Origin: Neptuniibacter sp.
GTDB taxonomy: Bacteria; Pseudomonadota; Gammaproteobacteria; Pseudomonadales; Balneatricaceae
DNA length: 8,847 nt
NCBI GenBank assembly: GCA_030149405.1
Contig: JASBRM010000265.1
Location: 1-8,847 of the forward strand
Direction: 5' to 3'
Positions within the stretch are counted from its first letter, which is position 1. Each line of letters opens with the position of its first letter. The notes beneath the pieces were generated by a model. It was given only the letters and a program-made list of their open reading frames with translations. It did not search any database and was not told the DNA's origin. Below are positions 1-6,971 of the stretch, piece after piece. Position numbers and translations under genes: made by a program.

Positions 1-503
1 TTATTGGCATCGAGAATCTGTTGCCAATGATCCGGCCAGTTGTTTTTTAACTTAGCGATCATCCATTCGGGATGATTGAATTGGTATGGATCATCGCTTT
101 GCAGGGACTGCTCTATCTCAGCTTGCTCGCGCTGAAAACGCCTCAAAATGGCATTAATTAGCTTTCCAGAGCCATGCTTATTCAGTTGTTTAGAGGCTTC
201 GACACTTTCATTGATAGCGGCGTGACCGGGTACACGGGTGTGTATAAGTTGGTATAACCCGATTAAAGCTAAGGCCCTGATCTCCATATCTTTATATTTA
301 AAAGGTCGGTTTTGCAGAACCTTTAAAATCGCATTGAGCTGGGGGTAAAAGCGCATGGTGCCATAACACAGTTCCCTGAGTAGTCCGCGATCCTTTTCTG
401 GGCAGCGCTTTTCAACAGCTGAAAACTGGGTATTCAGCGAGCCCTGATTACGTAATAAGGGAGTGAGTACCTGAGCTGCTAATGCTCTGACGTTGGTAGC
501 CAT
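1..503 (-). CDS. rsmB: 16S rRNA m5C967 methyltransferase RsmB, N-terminal part (runs off window start)
   Basis: RsmB (Sun/Fmu) uses S-adenosylmethionine to methylate C967 of 16S rRNA (E. coli numbering) in the cytoplasm. About 167 codons are visible, starting at an ATG at 503-501 and open to base 1. The translation begins MATNVRALAAQVL and carries the NusB-like all-helical RNA-binding domain typical of the RsmB N-terminus. Recognisable stretches are LRELCYGTMRFYPQL (about residues 42-56), RALALIGLYQL, VPGHAAINESVEASK, LINAILRRFQRE and HPEWMIAKLKNNWP near the window edge. The SAM-binding Rossmann domain with its two catalytic cysteines lies outside the window. The gene starts 4 bases after the fmt stop, and its weak AGG ribosome site sits inside the fmt end, so translational coupling to fmt is likely. 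The family call is firm; only the N-terminal third or so of the usual roughly 430 residues is present. Confidence 0.93.
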   Translation of the reverse strand, partial: MATNVRALAAQVLTPLLRNQGSLNTQFSAVEKRCPEKDRGLLRELCYGTMRFYPQLNAILKVLQNRPFKYKDMEIRALALIGLYQLIHTRVPGHAAINESVEASKQLNKHGSGKLINAILRRFQREQAEIEQSLQSDDPYQFNHPEWMIAKLKNNWPDHWQQILDAN

Positions 504-507
504 ATAC

Positions 508-1449
508 TTAACCTAAAACCACGCCTGCGCTGAACTGTTCACGTTTGGAGTTAAGCACGGCTGCAGTGTCCATCGGTTTTTTACCCGGCAACTGAAGTTG
601 GGTGATTCTGATCGCGCCTTTGCCACAGGCGACAACGATGCTTTTCTTATCAGAGGGCAGGATTTCACCTGGATTGCCCTGAGCGTCAACAATCTCGCAA
701 CCAAGCAGTTTTATTGCTTCATCGCCAAGTTTGAAGGTAACTGCAATACGTGGGCTGAGTGCTCTGATTTGCAGGTCTATCTGTTCTGCAGATCCATTCC
801 AGTCGATCACACCCTCTTCTTTACTGAGTTTTGATGCGTAAGTGGCGAGTTTATTGTCCTGTGTTTCTGCTGTGGTTGTGCCTTGTTGCAGTTGCTTTAA
901 GGTTGTTACCAGTGCATCGCAGCCAAGATCAGCCAAACGACCGAAGATACTTGCAGCAGTATCTTTAGACTCAATTGGCGTTTTAACAATATGCAGCATG
1001 TCGCCGGTATCAAGGCCCTCATCCATTTGCATGATGGTTACCCCGGTTTCTGGGTCTCCTGCAAGCATCGCGCGCTCGATCGGCGCAGCTCCACGCCAGC
1101 GGGGAAGAATGGAGCCGTGAACATTGATGCAGCCCAAGCGTGGCGTATCCAGAATAGGTTTAGGTAACAGCATTCCATAAGCCACTACAACCATTACGTC
1201 GGCTTGCAGGTTAGCGAGTACTTGCTGTTCTTCGGCGGTTTTGAGTGTTTCGGGCTGAAAAACGGGGATGTTATGTGCAATGGCCAGGTCTTTTACCGGC
1301 CTTGGAGCCATACGATTTCGTTTGCCCTTTTTATCTGGCTGGGTGTATACGGCAATGACTTCATGTTCTGAATCCAGAATTGCCTGCAGGTTATCTGCCG
1401 CAAATTGAGGTGTGCCAGCGAAGACAATACGAAGCGGTTGATCTGACAT
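508..1449 (-). CDS. fmt: Methionyl-tRNA formyltransferase
   Basis: Fmt transfers the formyl group of 10-formyl-tetrahydrofolate to Met-tRNA(fMet) for translation initiation. From the ATG at 1449 it is 313 residues, close to the 315 of E. coli. The N-terminal formyltransferase fold starts with LRIVFAGTPQFA (6-17). A basic tRNA-contact loop, KKGKRNRMAPRPVK, lies at 40-53. The active-site region is INVHGSILPRWRGAAPI (108-124) with N109 and H111, followed by GVTIMQMDEGLDTGDM (136-151) with catalytic D147. The OB-like tRNA-binding domain fills about 207-313 and ends with GKKPMDTAAVLNSKR. In that domain the usual NPWP-type motif reads SPRI (232-235), an oddity. The start is placed at the ATG rather than an in-frame TTG 12 bases upstream, because that TTG overlaps the GGAG ribosome site. 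The gene lies between def and rsmB, the common arrangement. Confidence 0.97.
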   Translation of the reverse strand: MSDQPLRIVFAGTPQFAADNLQAILDSEHEVIAVYTQPDKKGKRNRMAPRPVKDLAIAHNIPVFQPETLKTAEEQQVLANLQADVMVVVAYGMLLPKPILDTPRLGCINVHGSILPRWRGAAPIERAMLAGDPETGVTIMQMDEGLDTGDMLHIVKTPIESKDTAASIFGRLADLGCDALVTTLKQLQQGTTTAETQDNKLATYASKLSKEEGVIDWNGSAEQIDLQIRALSPRIAVTFKLGDEAIKLLGCEIVDAQGNPGEILPSDKKSIVVACGKGAIRITQLQLPGKKPMDTAAVLNSKREQFSAGVVLG

Positions 1450-1455
1450 TAAGAG

Positions 1456-1459
1456 CTCC
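1456..1459 (-). promoter_or_regulatory. fmt ribosome binding site (decides the start)
   Basis: On the minus strand GGAG stands 6 bases before the ATG at 1449. An in-frame TTG at 1461-1459 overlaps this site and has no ribosome site of its own, so the longer 317-residue version is unlikely. Confidence 0.75.
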
Positions 1460-1460
1460 A

Positions 1461-1497
1461 AATAAAAACAGGCCTGCGGCTATGCCTGCAAGCCTGT
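1461..1497 (-). terminator. Intrinsic terminator or attenuator-like hairpin between def and fmt
   Basis: On the minus strand a 6-bp outer stem ACAGGC/GCCTGT (arms 1497-1492 and 1473-1468) encloses two further paired blocks, TGC/GCA and GGC/GCC, with a mismatch, a one-base bulge and an ATA loop. The hairpin runs straight into TTTTTATTT (1468-1461). It begins 18 bases after the def stop, and the U-tract ends next to the GGAG of fmt. A GC-rich stem followed by a U run is the classic rho-independent signal. The placement suggests that it ends or attenuates def transcription before fmt, or shields an mRNA end. On the plus strand the same stem is followed by a weaker T run (1503-1507). Function is inferred from the sequence alone. 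Confidence 0.65.
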
Positions 1498-1515
1498 ATA
1501 AATTTTTGTGGGCTG

Positions 1516-2031
1516 TTAGGCCTGTTTTTCCTGCAGCTTATGGATTTTTTCCAGCTTGGACTTGATGCGATTGCGCTTTAGCATGGACAGGTAATCAACA
1601 AACAGCTTACCGTTCAGGTGATCCAGCTCGTGTTGGATACAGACAGCCAGAAGGCCTTCGGCTTCAAGCTCATAAGCTTCACCATTATAATTCATAGCTT
1701 TAAGCAGGATTTTCTGTGGACGGCTGACGTTTTCAAAGAAACCTGGCACCGACAGACAGCCTTCCTGATATTTGTCTTTTTCTTCGTCCAGAACTTCAAA
1801 TTCCGGATTAATCATAACCAGAGGTTCGTTTTGTTCCTCTGACAGATCGATGGTAACAATCTGCTTGTGGATGTTTACCTGAGTAGCAGCAAGGCCAATA
1901 CCGGGTGCATCGTACATAGTTTCAAACATATCATCGATGATTGAGCGCACTTCATCATCAACGTTTTCAACGGGTTCTGCTATGGTTCGTAGTCTAGGGT
2001 CTGGGTATTCCAGTATGGTCAGCTTAGCCAT
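1516..2031 (-). CDS. def: Peptide deformylase
   Basis: Def is the cytosolic metalloenzyme (Fe2+ in vivo) that removes the N-formyl group from new proteins at the ribosome exit. At 171 residues it is typical of the type I enzyme (E. coli 169). All three signature motifs are present: GIGLAATQ (44-51), EGCLSVPG (90-97) with metal ligand C92, and QHELDHLNG (133-141) with metal ligands H134 and H138 and catalytic E135. A basic C-terminal helix, [19 protein letters not shown], resembles the ribosome-binding tail of E. coli Def. The ATG at 2031 gives the conserved start [15 protein letters not shown]. No strong ribosome site is visible in front of it. It is the first gene of the leftward def-fmt-rsmB group and is divergent from the LysM gene. 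The call is secure. Confidence 0.98.
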   Translation of the reverse strand: MAKLTILEYPDPRLRTIAEPVENVDDEVRSIIDDMFETMYDAPGIGLAATQVNIHKQIVTIDLSEEQNEPLVMINPEFEVLDEEKDKYQEGCLSVPGFFENVSRPQKILLKAMNYNGEAYELEAEGLLAVCIQHELDHLNGKLFVDYLSMLKRNRIKSKLEKIHKLQEKQA

Positions 2032-2094
2032 GATTTAATTCTATTTGCCTATATTCGGGGCTATAACTCGGTAATAAGCTGTTTTAGCTATATA

Positions 2095-2123
2095 TTGTCG
2101 AGAAGAATAGCGAAAAATATTAT
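2095..2123 (+). promoter_or_regulatory. Candidate sigma70-type promoter for the tsaP-dprA direction
   Basis: TTGTCG (2095-2100, four of six to TTGACA) is followed after exactly 17 bases by TATTAT (2118-2123, five of six to TATAAT). Transcription would begin near 2130, giving a leader of about 93 bases before the ATG at 2223. It lies in the only sizeable non-coding gap upstream of the rightward genes. Prediction by eye. Confidence 0.5.
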
Positions 2124-2130
2124 TCTGCAT

Positions 2131-2136
2131 ATTATA
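2131..2136 (-). promoter_or_regulatory. Candidate -10 box for the leftward def transcript
   Basis: The minus strand reads a perfect TATAAT here, about 95 bases upstream of def. No good -35 hexamer lies 16-18 bases further upstream and there is no TGn extension, so this is a weak prediction. A second possibility is TCGACA (2101-2096, minus strand), but it has only a poor -10 downstream. Confidence 0.3.
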
Positions 2137-2150
2137 CTGATTGAAACGCT

Positions 2151-2160
2151 CAATGCATTG
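2151..2160. repeat. Perfect 10-base palindrome in the tsaP leader
   Basis: CAATGCATTG is its own reverse complement. It lies about 20 bases downstream of the predicted rightward start site. It could be an operator half of a def/tsaP switch or simply chance; nothing in the sequence identifies a binding protein. Confidence 0.35.
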
Positions 2161-2222
2161 TCGTTACTTTCATGCTTTCTCTGTTTATGAAAACAGGGGC
2201 AGGAAGAACAAGGGAACTGGAA

Positions 2223-3254
2223 ATGAAAAACTTGCTTTGTGGTATTTTGGCTCTGGTCATGCTGGCGGTAATGCCTGCCCACGCAGAGACACGAAAAGAC
2301 ACCTTGCTGCTCCGTGATGATCACCCTCAGGAGTATGTAGTCGTTAAAGGTGACACTCTATGGCATATTTCGGGGCGTTTTCTAAAAAGCCCTTGGAAAT
2401 GGCCCGAAGTCTGGGGCATTAACCCCCAAGTTGATAACCCTCATTTAATCTATCCGGGCGATGTCATTTACCTAACCTGGATTGATGGTAAACCAAGACT
2501 GAGCGTTCGTCGTGACAGTGGCATATATCCCCGAGCACGAGTGAGCCCGCTGGATAACGCGATTCCTGCAATTCCTCTGAAAGATATCATCAGTTTCCTG
2601 GAAGATAACCGCGTACTTTCTGAAGATGAACTTCAGAAAGCGCCTTACATCCTGGGGGGTGTAAATGAGCGGATTATCGCGGGCGCTGGCGACCGTGTTT
2701 ATGCTCGAGGCACACTGCTGGCTGAGCAAAGACGACAGGGTGTTTATCGTGCGTCCAACAAGTATGTTGATCCTGAAACAGAAGAGTTCCTGGGATTTGA
2801 AGTCGCTACCATTGCGGAAGGTGATGTAGTTGGCCGCTCCGATAATCAGGTGATTACTCTTGATCTGGTTAAGTCCAACAAAGAAACAAGGGTTAAAGAC
2901 CGTGTAGTACCAACTGAAGAGATCAGCATCCAGTCGATCTTCTATCCTTCAGCTTCTCCTGAAGGTGTATCGGGTGTGATCCTTTCCATTTTGAGCGGTG
3001 TTCGTGATGGCGGCCAATTCAATGTGGTTGCGATCAACAAAGGTGCCCGGGAAGGTCTTGAGCCTGGACATGTCTTTGCGACCTATCGTAAAGGTGAACT
3101 CATCAAGGACCTTGTCACTAAAGAGATGGTGGAACTGCCATCTGAACGTTCAGGTGAGATGATGATCTTTAAAGTATTTGAAAAAGTAAGTTACGGACTG
3201 ATTCTACAGAGCTCTAATGTAGTTTCTATCGGCGATCAGGTTCGCGAACCCTAA
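2223..3254 (+). CDS. tsaP: Secreted LysM peptidoglycan-binding protein, TsaP-like (type IV pilus secretin-associated)
   Basis: The 343-residue product has a Sec signal peptide (MK, a hydrophobic run at 4-17, then MPAHA with likely cleavage after A21). A LysM domain follows at about 38-84, with the hallmark VVKGDTLWHIS, WPEVWGINPQV and NPHLIYPGDVIYL. The rest (about 95-343) has no catalytic motif I recognise. Its end (KGAREGLEPGHVFATYRKG, then YGLILQSSNVVSIGDQV) fits the FlgT-C-like C-terminal region described for TsaP. In Neisseria and Myxococcus TsaP binds peptidoglycan and anchors the PilQ secretin of type IV pili; the Pseudomonas gene at the same place, between def and dprA, is a recognised homologue. 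The specific role here is inferred from architecture and position. An in-frame ATG at 2172 would place 17 polar residues before the signal peptide and has no ribosome site, so 2223 is preferred (AGGGAA and TGGAA lie just upstream). The next gene, dprA, starts 11 bases after the stop. Confidence 0.85.
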   Translation: MKNLLCGILALVMLAVMPAHAETRKDTLLLRDDHPQEYVVVKGDTLWHISGRFLKSPWKWPEVWGINPQVDNPHLIYPGDVIYLTWIDGKPRLSVRRDSGIYPRARVSPLDNAIPAIPLKDIISFLEDNRVLSEDELQKAPYILGGVNERIIAGAGDRVYARGTLLAEQRRQGVYRASNKYVDPETEEFLGFEVATIAEGDVVGRSDNQVITLDLVKSNKETRVKDRVVPTEEISIQSIFYPSASPEGVSGVILSILSGVRDGGQFNVVAINKGAREGLEPGHVFATYRKGELIKDLVTKEMVELPSERSGEMMIFKVFEKVSYGLILQSSNVVSIGDQVREP

Positions 3255-3265
3255 AAGGTAATTGT

Positions 3266-4396
3266 ATGACAGGTGATCCAACGGACTGGATCACCGTTGC
3301 CTCGGTGCCCGGTCTGGGCGCTTTGTCAATTAAGCGGTTATGGGAAGGGGGATGGACCCCGGAAAAACTTCTCTCCGCTGATTTACCCGAGTTGCAACGG
3401 CTAGGTCTGAAACCTAAAACGATTGATGCCCTCTCCTCTCTGCCTAAGGGAGGAAATCCACCGATTCAGTGTAAGGTCGAAAGAGCTTTGGAATGGTTAA
3501 ATCACACTCCAGAAGCTGCGATTTTGCCAATTACTTCCCCTGACTACCCAGAACTTCTGCGTGAAATTGCAGACCCACCTCCGGTTTTGTTCTGCAAGGG
3601 TAACCTTTCTGCACTAAACCTTCCCCAATTAGCAATGGTCGGCAGTCGCAATCCTAGTGCGACTGGGCTTCGAAATGCCTATAACTTTTCATCCTACCTG
3701 GCCCAGCACGGTTTAATCATTAATTCAGGCCTGGCCTTAGGTATCGATGCAGCTGCGCATCAGGGCTGTGTTGATCATAACTGTGCAACGGTAGCTGTGC
3801 TGGGTACTGGAATGGCAACACTATATCCGTCTAGAAATCGAAAGCTGGCAGAGCAAATCTTGAATGCTGAGGGGGTATTAGTCAGCGAATATTTCCCAGA
3901 TGTGCCCCCGTTGGCGGCAAACTTTCCTAAACGCAATCGTATTATCAGTGGTATGAGTGCAGGGGTGTTGGTTGTGGAAGCGGCATTGAAAAGTGGTTCT
4001 TTGATTACTGCGAGAATGGCGGTTGAGCAAAACCGAGATGTGTTTGCGATACCCGGCCCGCTTAATAACCCGATGAGTAAAGGCTGCCACATGCTTATAA
4101 GAAATGGGGCGCATTTAGTTGAGTCTGCAGAGGAAATAATTGCAGAAATCGGCCATATTCTGGGCGTTTTTAGTGCTGAGGTCAGGGTTAAAGATGGCCC
4201 GGAGCAAAATGAGCTTATAGAGCATCTGAGTGCGTCTGAGCAAGTGTTACTGGATTCGATTGGCTATGAGCAGCAAAAACTCGATCAGATCGTCATAAAC
4301 ACCGGATTTCCTATGCACGAGGTTGCCCAGATACTGGTTTCACTGGAACTGAAAGGTTTGATCGCTCAATCCATGGGAGGGTACATTAGGCTCTAA
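3266..4396 (+). CDS. dprA: DNA-processing protein DprA (Smf)
   Basis: DprA binds single-stranded DNA taken up during natural transformation and loads RecA onto it. It is also widespread in bacteria not known to be competent. The 376-residue product is full length for the gammaproteobacterial type. It shows an N-terminal helix-hairpin-helix/SAM-like region (about 8-60, including VASVPGLGALSIKRLW) and the extended Rossmann DNA_processg_A domain (about 85-300). In that domain are MVGSRNPSATG (124-134), NSGLALGIDAAAHQG (153-167), AVLGTGMATLYPSRN (177-191), FPKRNRIISGMSAGVLVVEA (220-239) and GSLITARMAVEQNRDVFAIPG (244-264). A C-terminal DML1-like winged helix follows (about 315-376, ending LELKGLIAQSMGGYIRL). 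AAGG stands 7 bases before the ATG. The close spacing to the LysM gene suggests co-transcription. Confidence 0.97.
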   Translation: MTGDPTDWITVASVPGLGALSIKRLWEGGWTPEKLLSADLPELQRLGLKPKTIDALSSLPKGGNPPIQCKVERALEWLNHTPEAAILPITSPDYPELLREIADPPPVLFCKGNLSALNLPQLAMVGSRNPSATGLRNAYNFSSYLAQHGLIINSGLALGIDAAAHQGCVDHNCATVAVLGTGMATLYPSRNRKLAEQILNAEGVLVSEYFPDVPPLAANFPKRNRIISGMSAGVLVVEAALKSGSLITARMAVEQNRDVFAIPGPLNNPMSKGCHMLIRNGAHLVESAEEIIAEIGHILGVFSAEVRVKDGPEQNELIEHLSASEQVLLDSIGYEQQKLDQIVINTGFPMHEVAQILVSLELKGLIAQSMGGYIRL

Positions 4397-4473
4397 GGCC
4401 TATTCAGTATTTGCTTAAAGTCTGTAAAATTCATGATTCGTTCTTAATTAGCACAATTTAGAAGTAACAAACC

Positions 4474-5983
<1,510 letters not shown>

Positions 5984-5984
<1 letters not shown>

Positions 5985-6001
5985 CATTGCTTAAACAATG
6001 T
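5984..6001 (+). repeat. Small hairpin between hemF and aroE
   Basis: ACATTG (5984-5989) and CAATGT (5996-6001) form a perfect 6-bp inverted repeat with a CTTAAA loop, starting at the last base of the hemF stop and ending just before the aroE ribosome site. It lacks GC pairs and a T run, so it is not a terminator. It might affect mRNA stability or aroE initiation. Confidence 0.4.
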
Positions 6002-6002
6002 A

Positions 6003-6007
6003 AAGGA
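6003..6007 (+). promoter_or_regulatory. aroE ribosome binding site (decides the start)
   Basis: AAGGA lies 8 bases before the ATG at 6016. An in-frame TTG at 6010 is only 2 bases from this site, which is too close to use it, so the version two residues longer is rejected. Confidence 0.7.
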
Positions 6008-6015
6008 ATTTGGTA

Positions 6016-6843
6016 ATGACTGACCGTTATGCAGTACTCGGTAACCCGATAAAACACTCTAAATCACCTGATATCCATACTGCGTTTGCTGAGAGCACGG
6101 AACAGGATCTGAGCTATGAAGCGATCTGTGTTCCCGAGGGCTCTTTCACAGACTATGTTTCTGATTTTCTCTCAGGTGATGGTCGTGGACTGAATATTAC
6201 GATCCCGTTTAAGCAGGATGCCTGGCAGCTTGCAACTGTTCGAAGCCCTCGTGCTGAGCTGGCTGGAGCTGTAAACACCCTATATCGAAATGAGGCTGGA
6301 GAACTGTGCGGCGATAATACCGATGGTATTGGCATGGTCCGAGACATTGTTCGCAATCACGGTGGTAAAATTGAGGGTAAAAGAGTTCTTATCCTTGGTG
6401 CGGGTGGCGCTGTACGTGGGGTACTGCAGCCTGTATTAGAGGAAAAGCCTGCCCGACTTGTGATTGCTAACCGTACCGAATCCAAGGCCCATGAACTTGC
6501 AGAGCTGGTCAGTGATTTGGGTGATGTTACAGGTGCTGGATACGATACATTGTCTGGGCAATGTTTCGACCTGATCATTAATGGTACCGCGGCGAGTTTA
6601 AATGGTGAGGTCCCTCCTATTCCGGAAAGTGTCTTAGCCGATCAAGCCTGGTGCTATGACATGATGTATTCCGCAGAACCTACGGCTTTTTGTCACTGGG
6701 CAACTGAAAATGGCGCCGAAAAAGTGATGGATGGCCTCGGTATGCTGGTGGAACAGGCCGCCGCTTCGTTCCAGATATGGCGCGGTGTAGAGCCGGATTC
6801 GCAAGCAGTAATAAGCAAAATTAGAAATTCCTTAACTGGTTGA
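6016..6843 (+). CDS. aroE: Shikimate dehydrogenase (NADP+)
   Basis: AroE reduces 3-dehydroshikimate to shikimate with NADPH, in the pathway to chorismate and aromatic amino acids. The 275-residue length agrees with E. coli (272). The N-terminal substrate domain shows VLGNPIKHSKSPDIH (7-21) with the shikimate-binding serines, and GLNITIPFKQDAW (58-70) with catalytic K66. It continues with GAVNTLY (84-90) and GDNTDGIGMV (99-108) with catalytic D102. The NADP domain has the glycine-rich ILGAGGAVRGV (126-136) and NRTESKAHEL (152-161), whose Asn-Arg-Thr is the usual NADP 2'-phosphate clamp. INGTAASLNGEVPPIP (188-203) and DGLGMLVEQAAASFQIWRG (239-257) complete the fold. The gene is the last of the closely spaced rightward series; 128 non-coding bases follow. 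The call is secure. Confidence 0.98.
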   Translation: MTDRYAVLGNPIKHSKSPDIHTAFAESTEQDLSYEAICVPEGSFTDYVSDFLSGDGRGLNITIPFKQDAWQLATVRSPRAELAGAVNTLYRNEAGELCGDNTDGIGMVRDIVRNHGGKIEGKRVLILGAGGAVRGVLQPVLEEKPARLVIANRTESKAHELAELVSDLGDVTGAGYDTLSGQCFDLIINGTAASLNGEVPPIPESVLADQAWCYDMMYSAEPTAFCHWATENGAEKVMDGLGMLVEQAAASFQIWRGVEPDSQAVISKIRNSLTG

Positions 6844-6874
6844 TTTTTAAACAGAAACGGGTTTGCATTAAAAA
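6844..6874. other. AT-rich inverted repeat after aroE, possible weak terminator
   Basis: TTTTTAA (6844-6850) begins directly after the aroE stop and pairs with TTAAAAA (6868-6874); an alternative AAAC/GTTT pairing lies inside. The stem is AT-only and no clean T run follows, so termination here is only a possibility. No better terminator was seen before the next gene. Confidence 0.25.
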
Positions 6875-6881
6875 TAGATTT

Positions 6882-6897
6882 CCTGCTTGCATGCAGG
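6882..6897 (+). repeat. Dyad CCTGC/GCAGG in the spacer before the Lon-like gene
   Basis: CCTGC (6882-6886) and GCAGG (6893-6897) flank TTGCAT; the centre includes the palindrome TGCATGCA (6888-6895). Directly after it come GGGCCC (6896-6901) and CCGCGG (6902-6907), two more self-complementary hexamers, in a very GC-rich stretch. The dyad overlaps the candidate -35 hexamer, a position suited to an operator. No regulator can be named. Confidence 0.4.
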
Positions 6898-6915
6898 GCC
6901 CCCGCGGCGTATAAA
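6887..6915 (+). promoter_or_regulatory. Candidate promoter for the Lon-like protease gene
   Basis: TTGCAT (6887-6892, three of six to TTGACA) and TATAAA (6910-6915, five of six to TATAAT) are exactly 17 bases apart, with a spacer of 16 G/C out of 17 bases (6893-6909). Transcription would start near 6922, leaving a leader of about 50 bases. The -35 is weak, so an activator or an alternative sigma factor is possible. No clear sigma32 consensus is seen. Confidence 0.4.
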
Positions 6916-6926
6916 AGATAGAAATG

Positions 6927-6938
6927 CAGTTGTAACTG
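6927..6938. repeat. Short dyad CAGTT-GT-AACTG in the Lon-like gene leader
   Basis: CAGTT (6927-6931) and AACTG (6934-6938) are perfect inverted arms around GT. The dyad lies at about +5 to +17 of the predicted transcript, where a repressor could sit. It may be chance. Confidence 0.3.
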
Positions 6939-6959
6939 TGCCCTTTATCAGCCGTCAGC

Positions 6960-6964
6960 GGGAG
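6960..6964 (+). promoter_or_regulatory. Ribosome binding site of the Lon-like gene
   Basis: GGGAG lies 7 bases before the ATG at 6972, which fixes the start of the Lon-like gene. Confidence 0.7.
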
Positions 6965-6971
6965 TACCTGA

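Noticed and set aside
598..1120. Two plus-strand open frames (598-834 and 842-1120) opposite fmt
   Set aside because: They lie wholly within fmt, whose motifs are unambiguous. Their translations are low-complexity with no family signature and they have no ribosome sites.
2172..2222. Longer start for the LysM protein at the ATG at 2172
   Set aside because: It has no ribosome site and would put 17 mostly polar residues ahead of a textbook signal peptide that starts at 2223.
2088..2729. Minus-strand open frames opposite the tsaP gene and its leader
   Set aside because: They overlap the LysM coding region in antisense and show no recognisable domain; they are shadows of the real gene.
3775..4114. 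Minus-strand open frames opposite dprA
   Set aside because: The sense frame carries all DprA motifs at these positions; the antisense translations resemble nothing.
4387..4402. Terminator at the end of dprA
   Set aside because: Only a 5-bp stem (TAGGC/GCCTA) that includes the stop codon, with no T run after it.
6880..6915. Heat-shock (sigma32) promoter before the Lon-like gene
   Set aside because: A C-rich run (6899-6903) recalls the CCCCAT -10, but the AT part does not follow and no CTTGAA-type -35 lies at the right distance.
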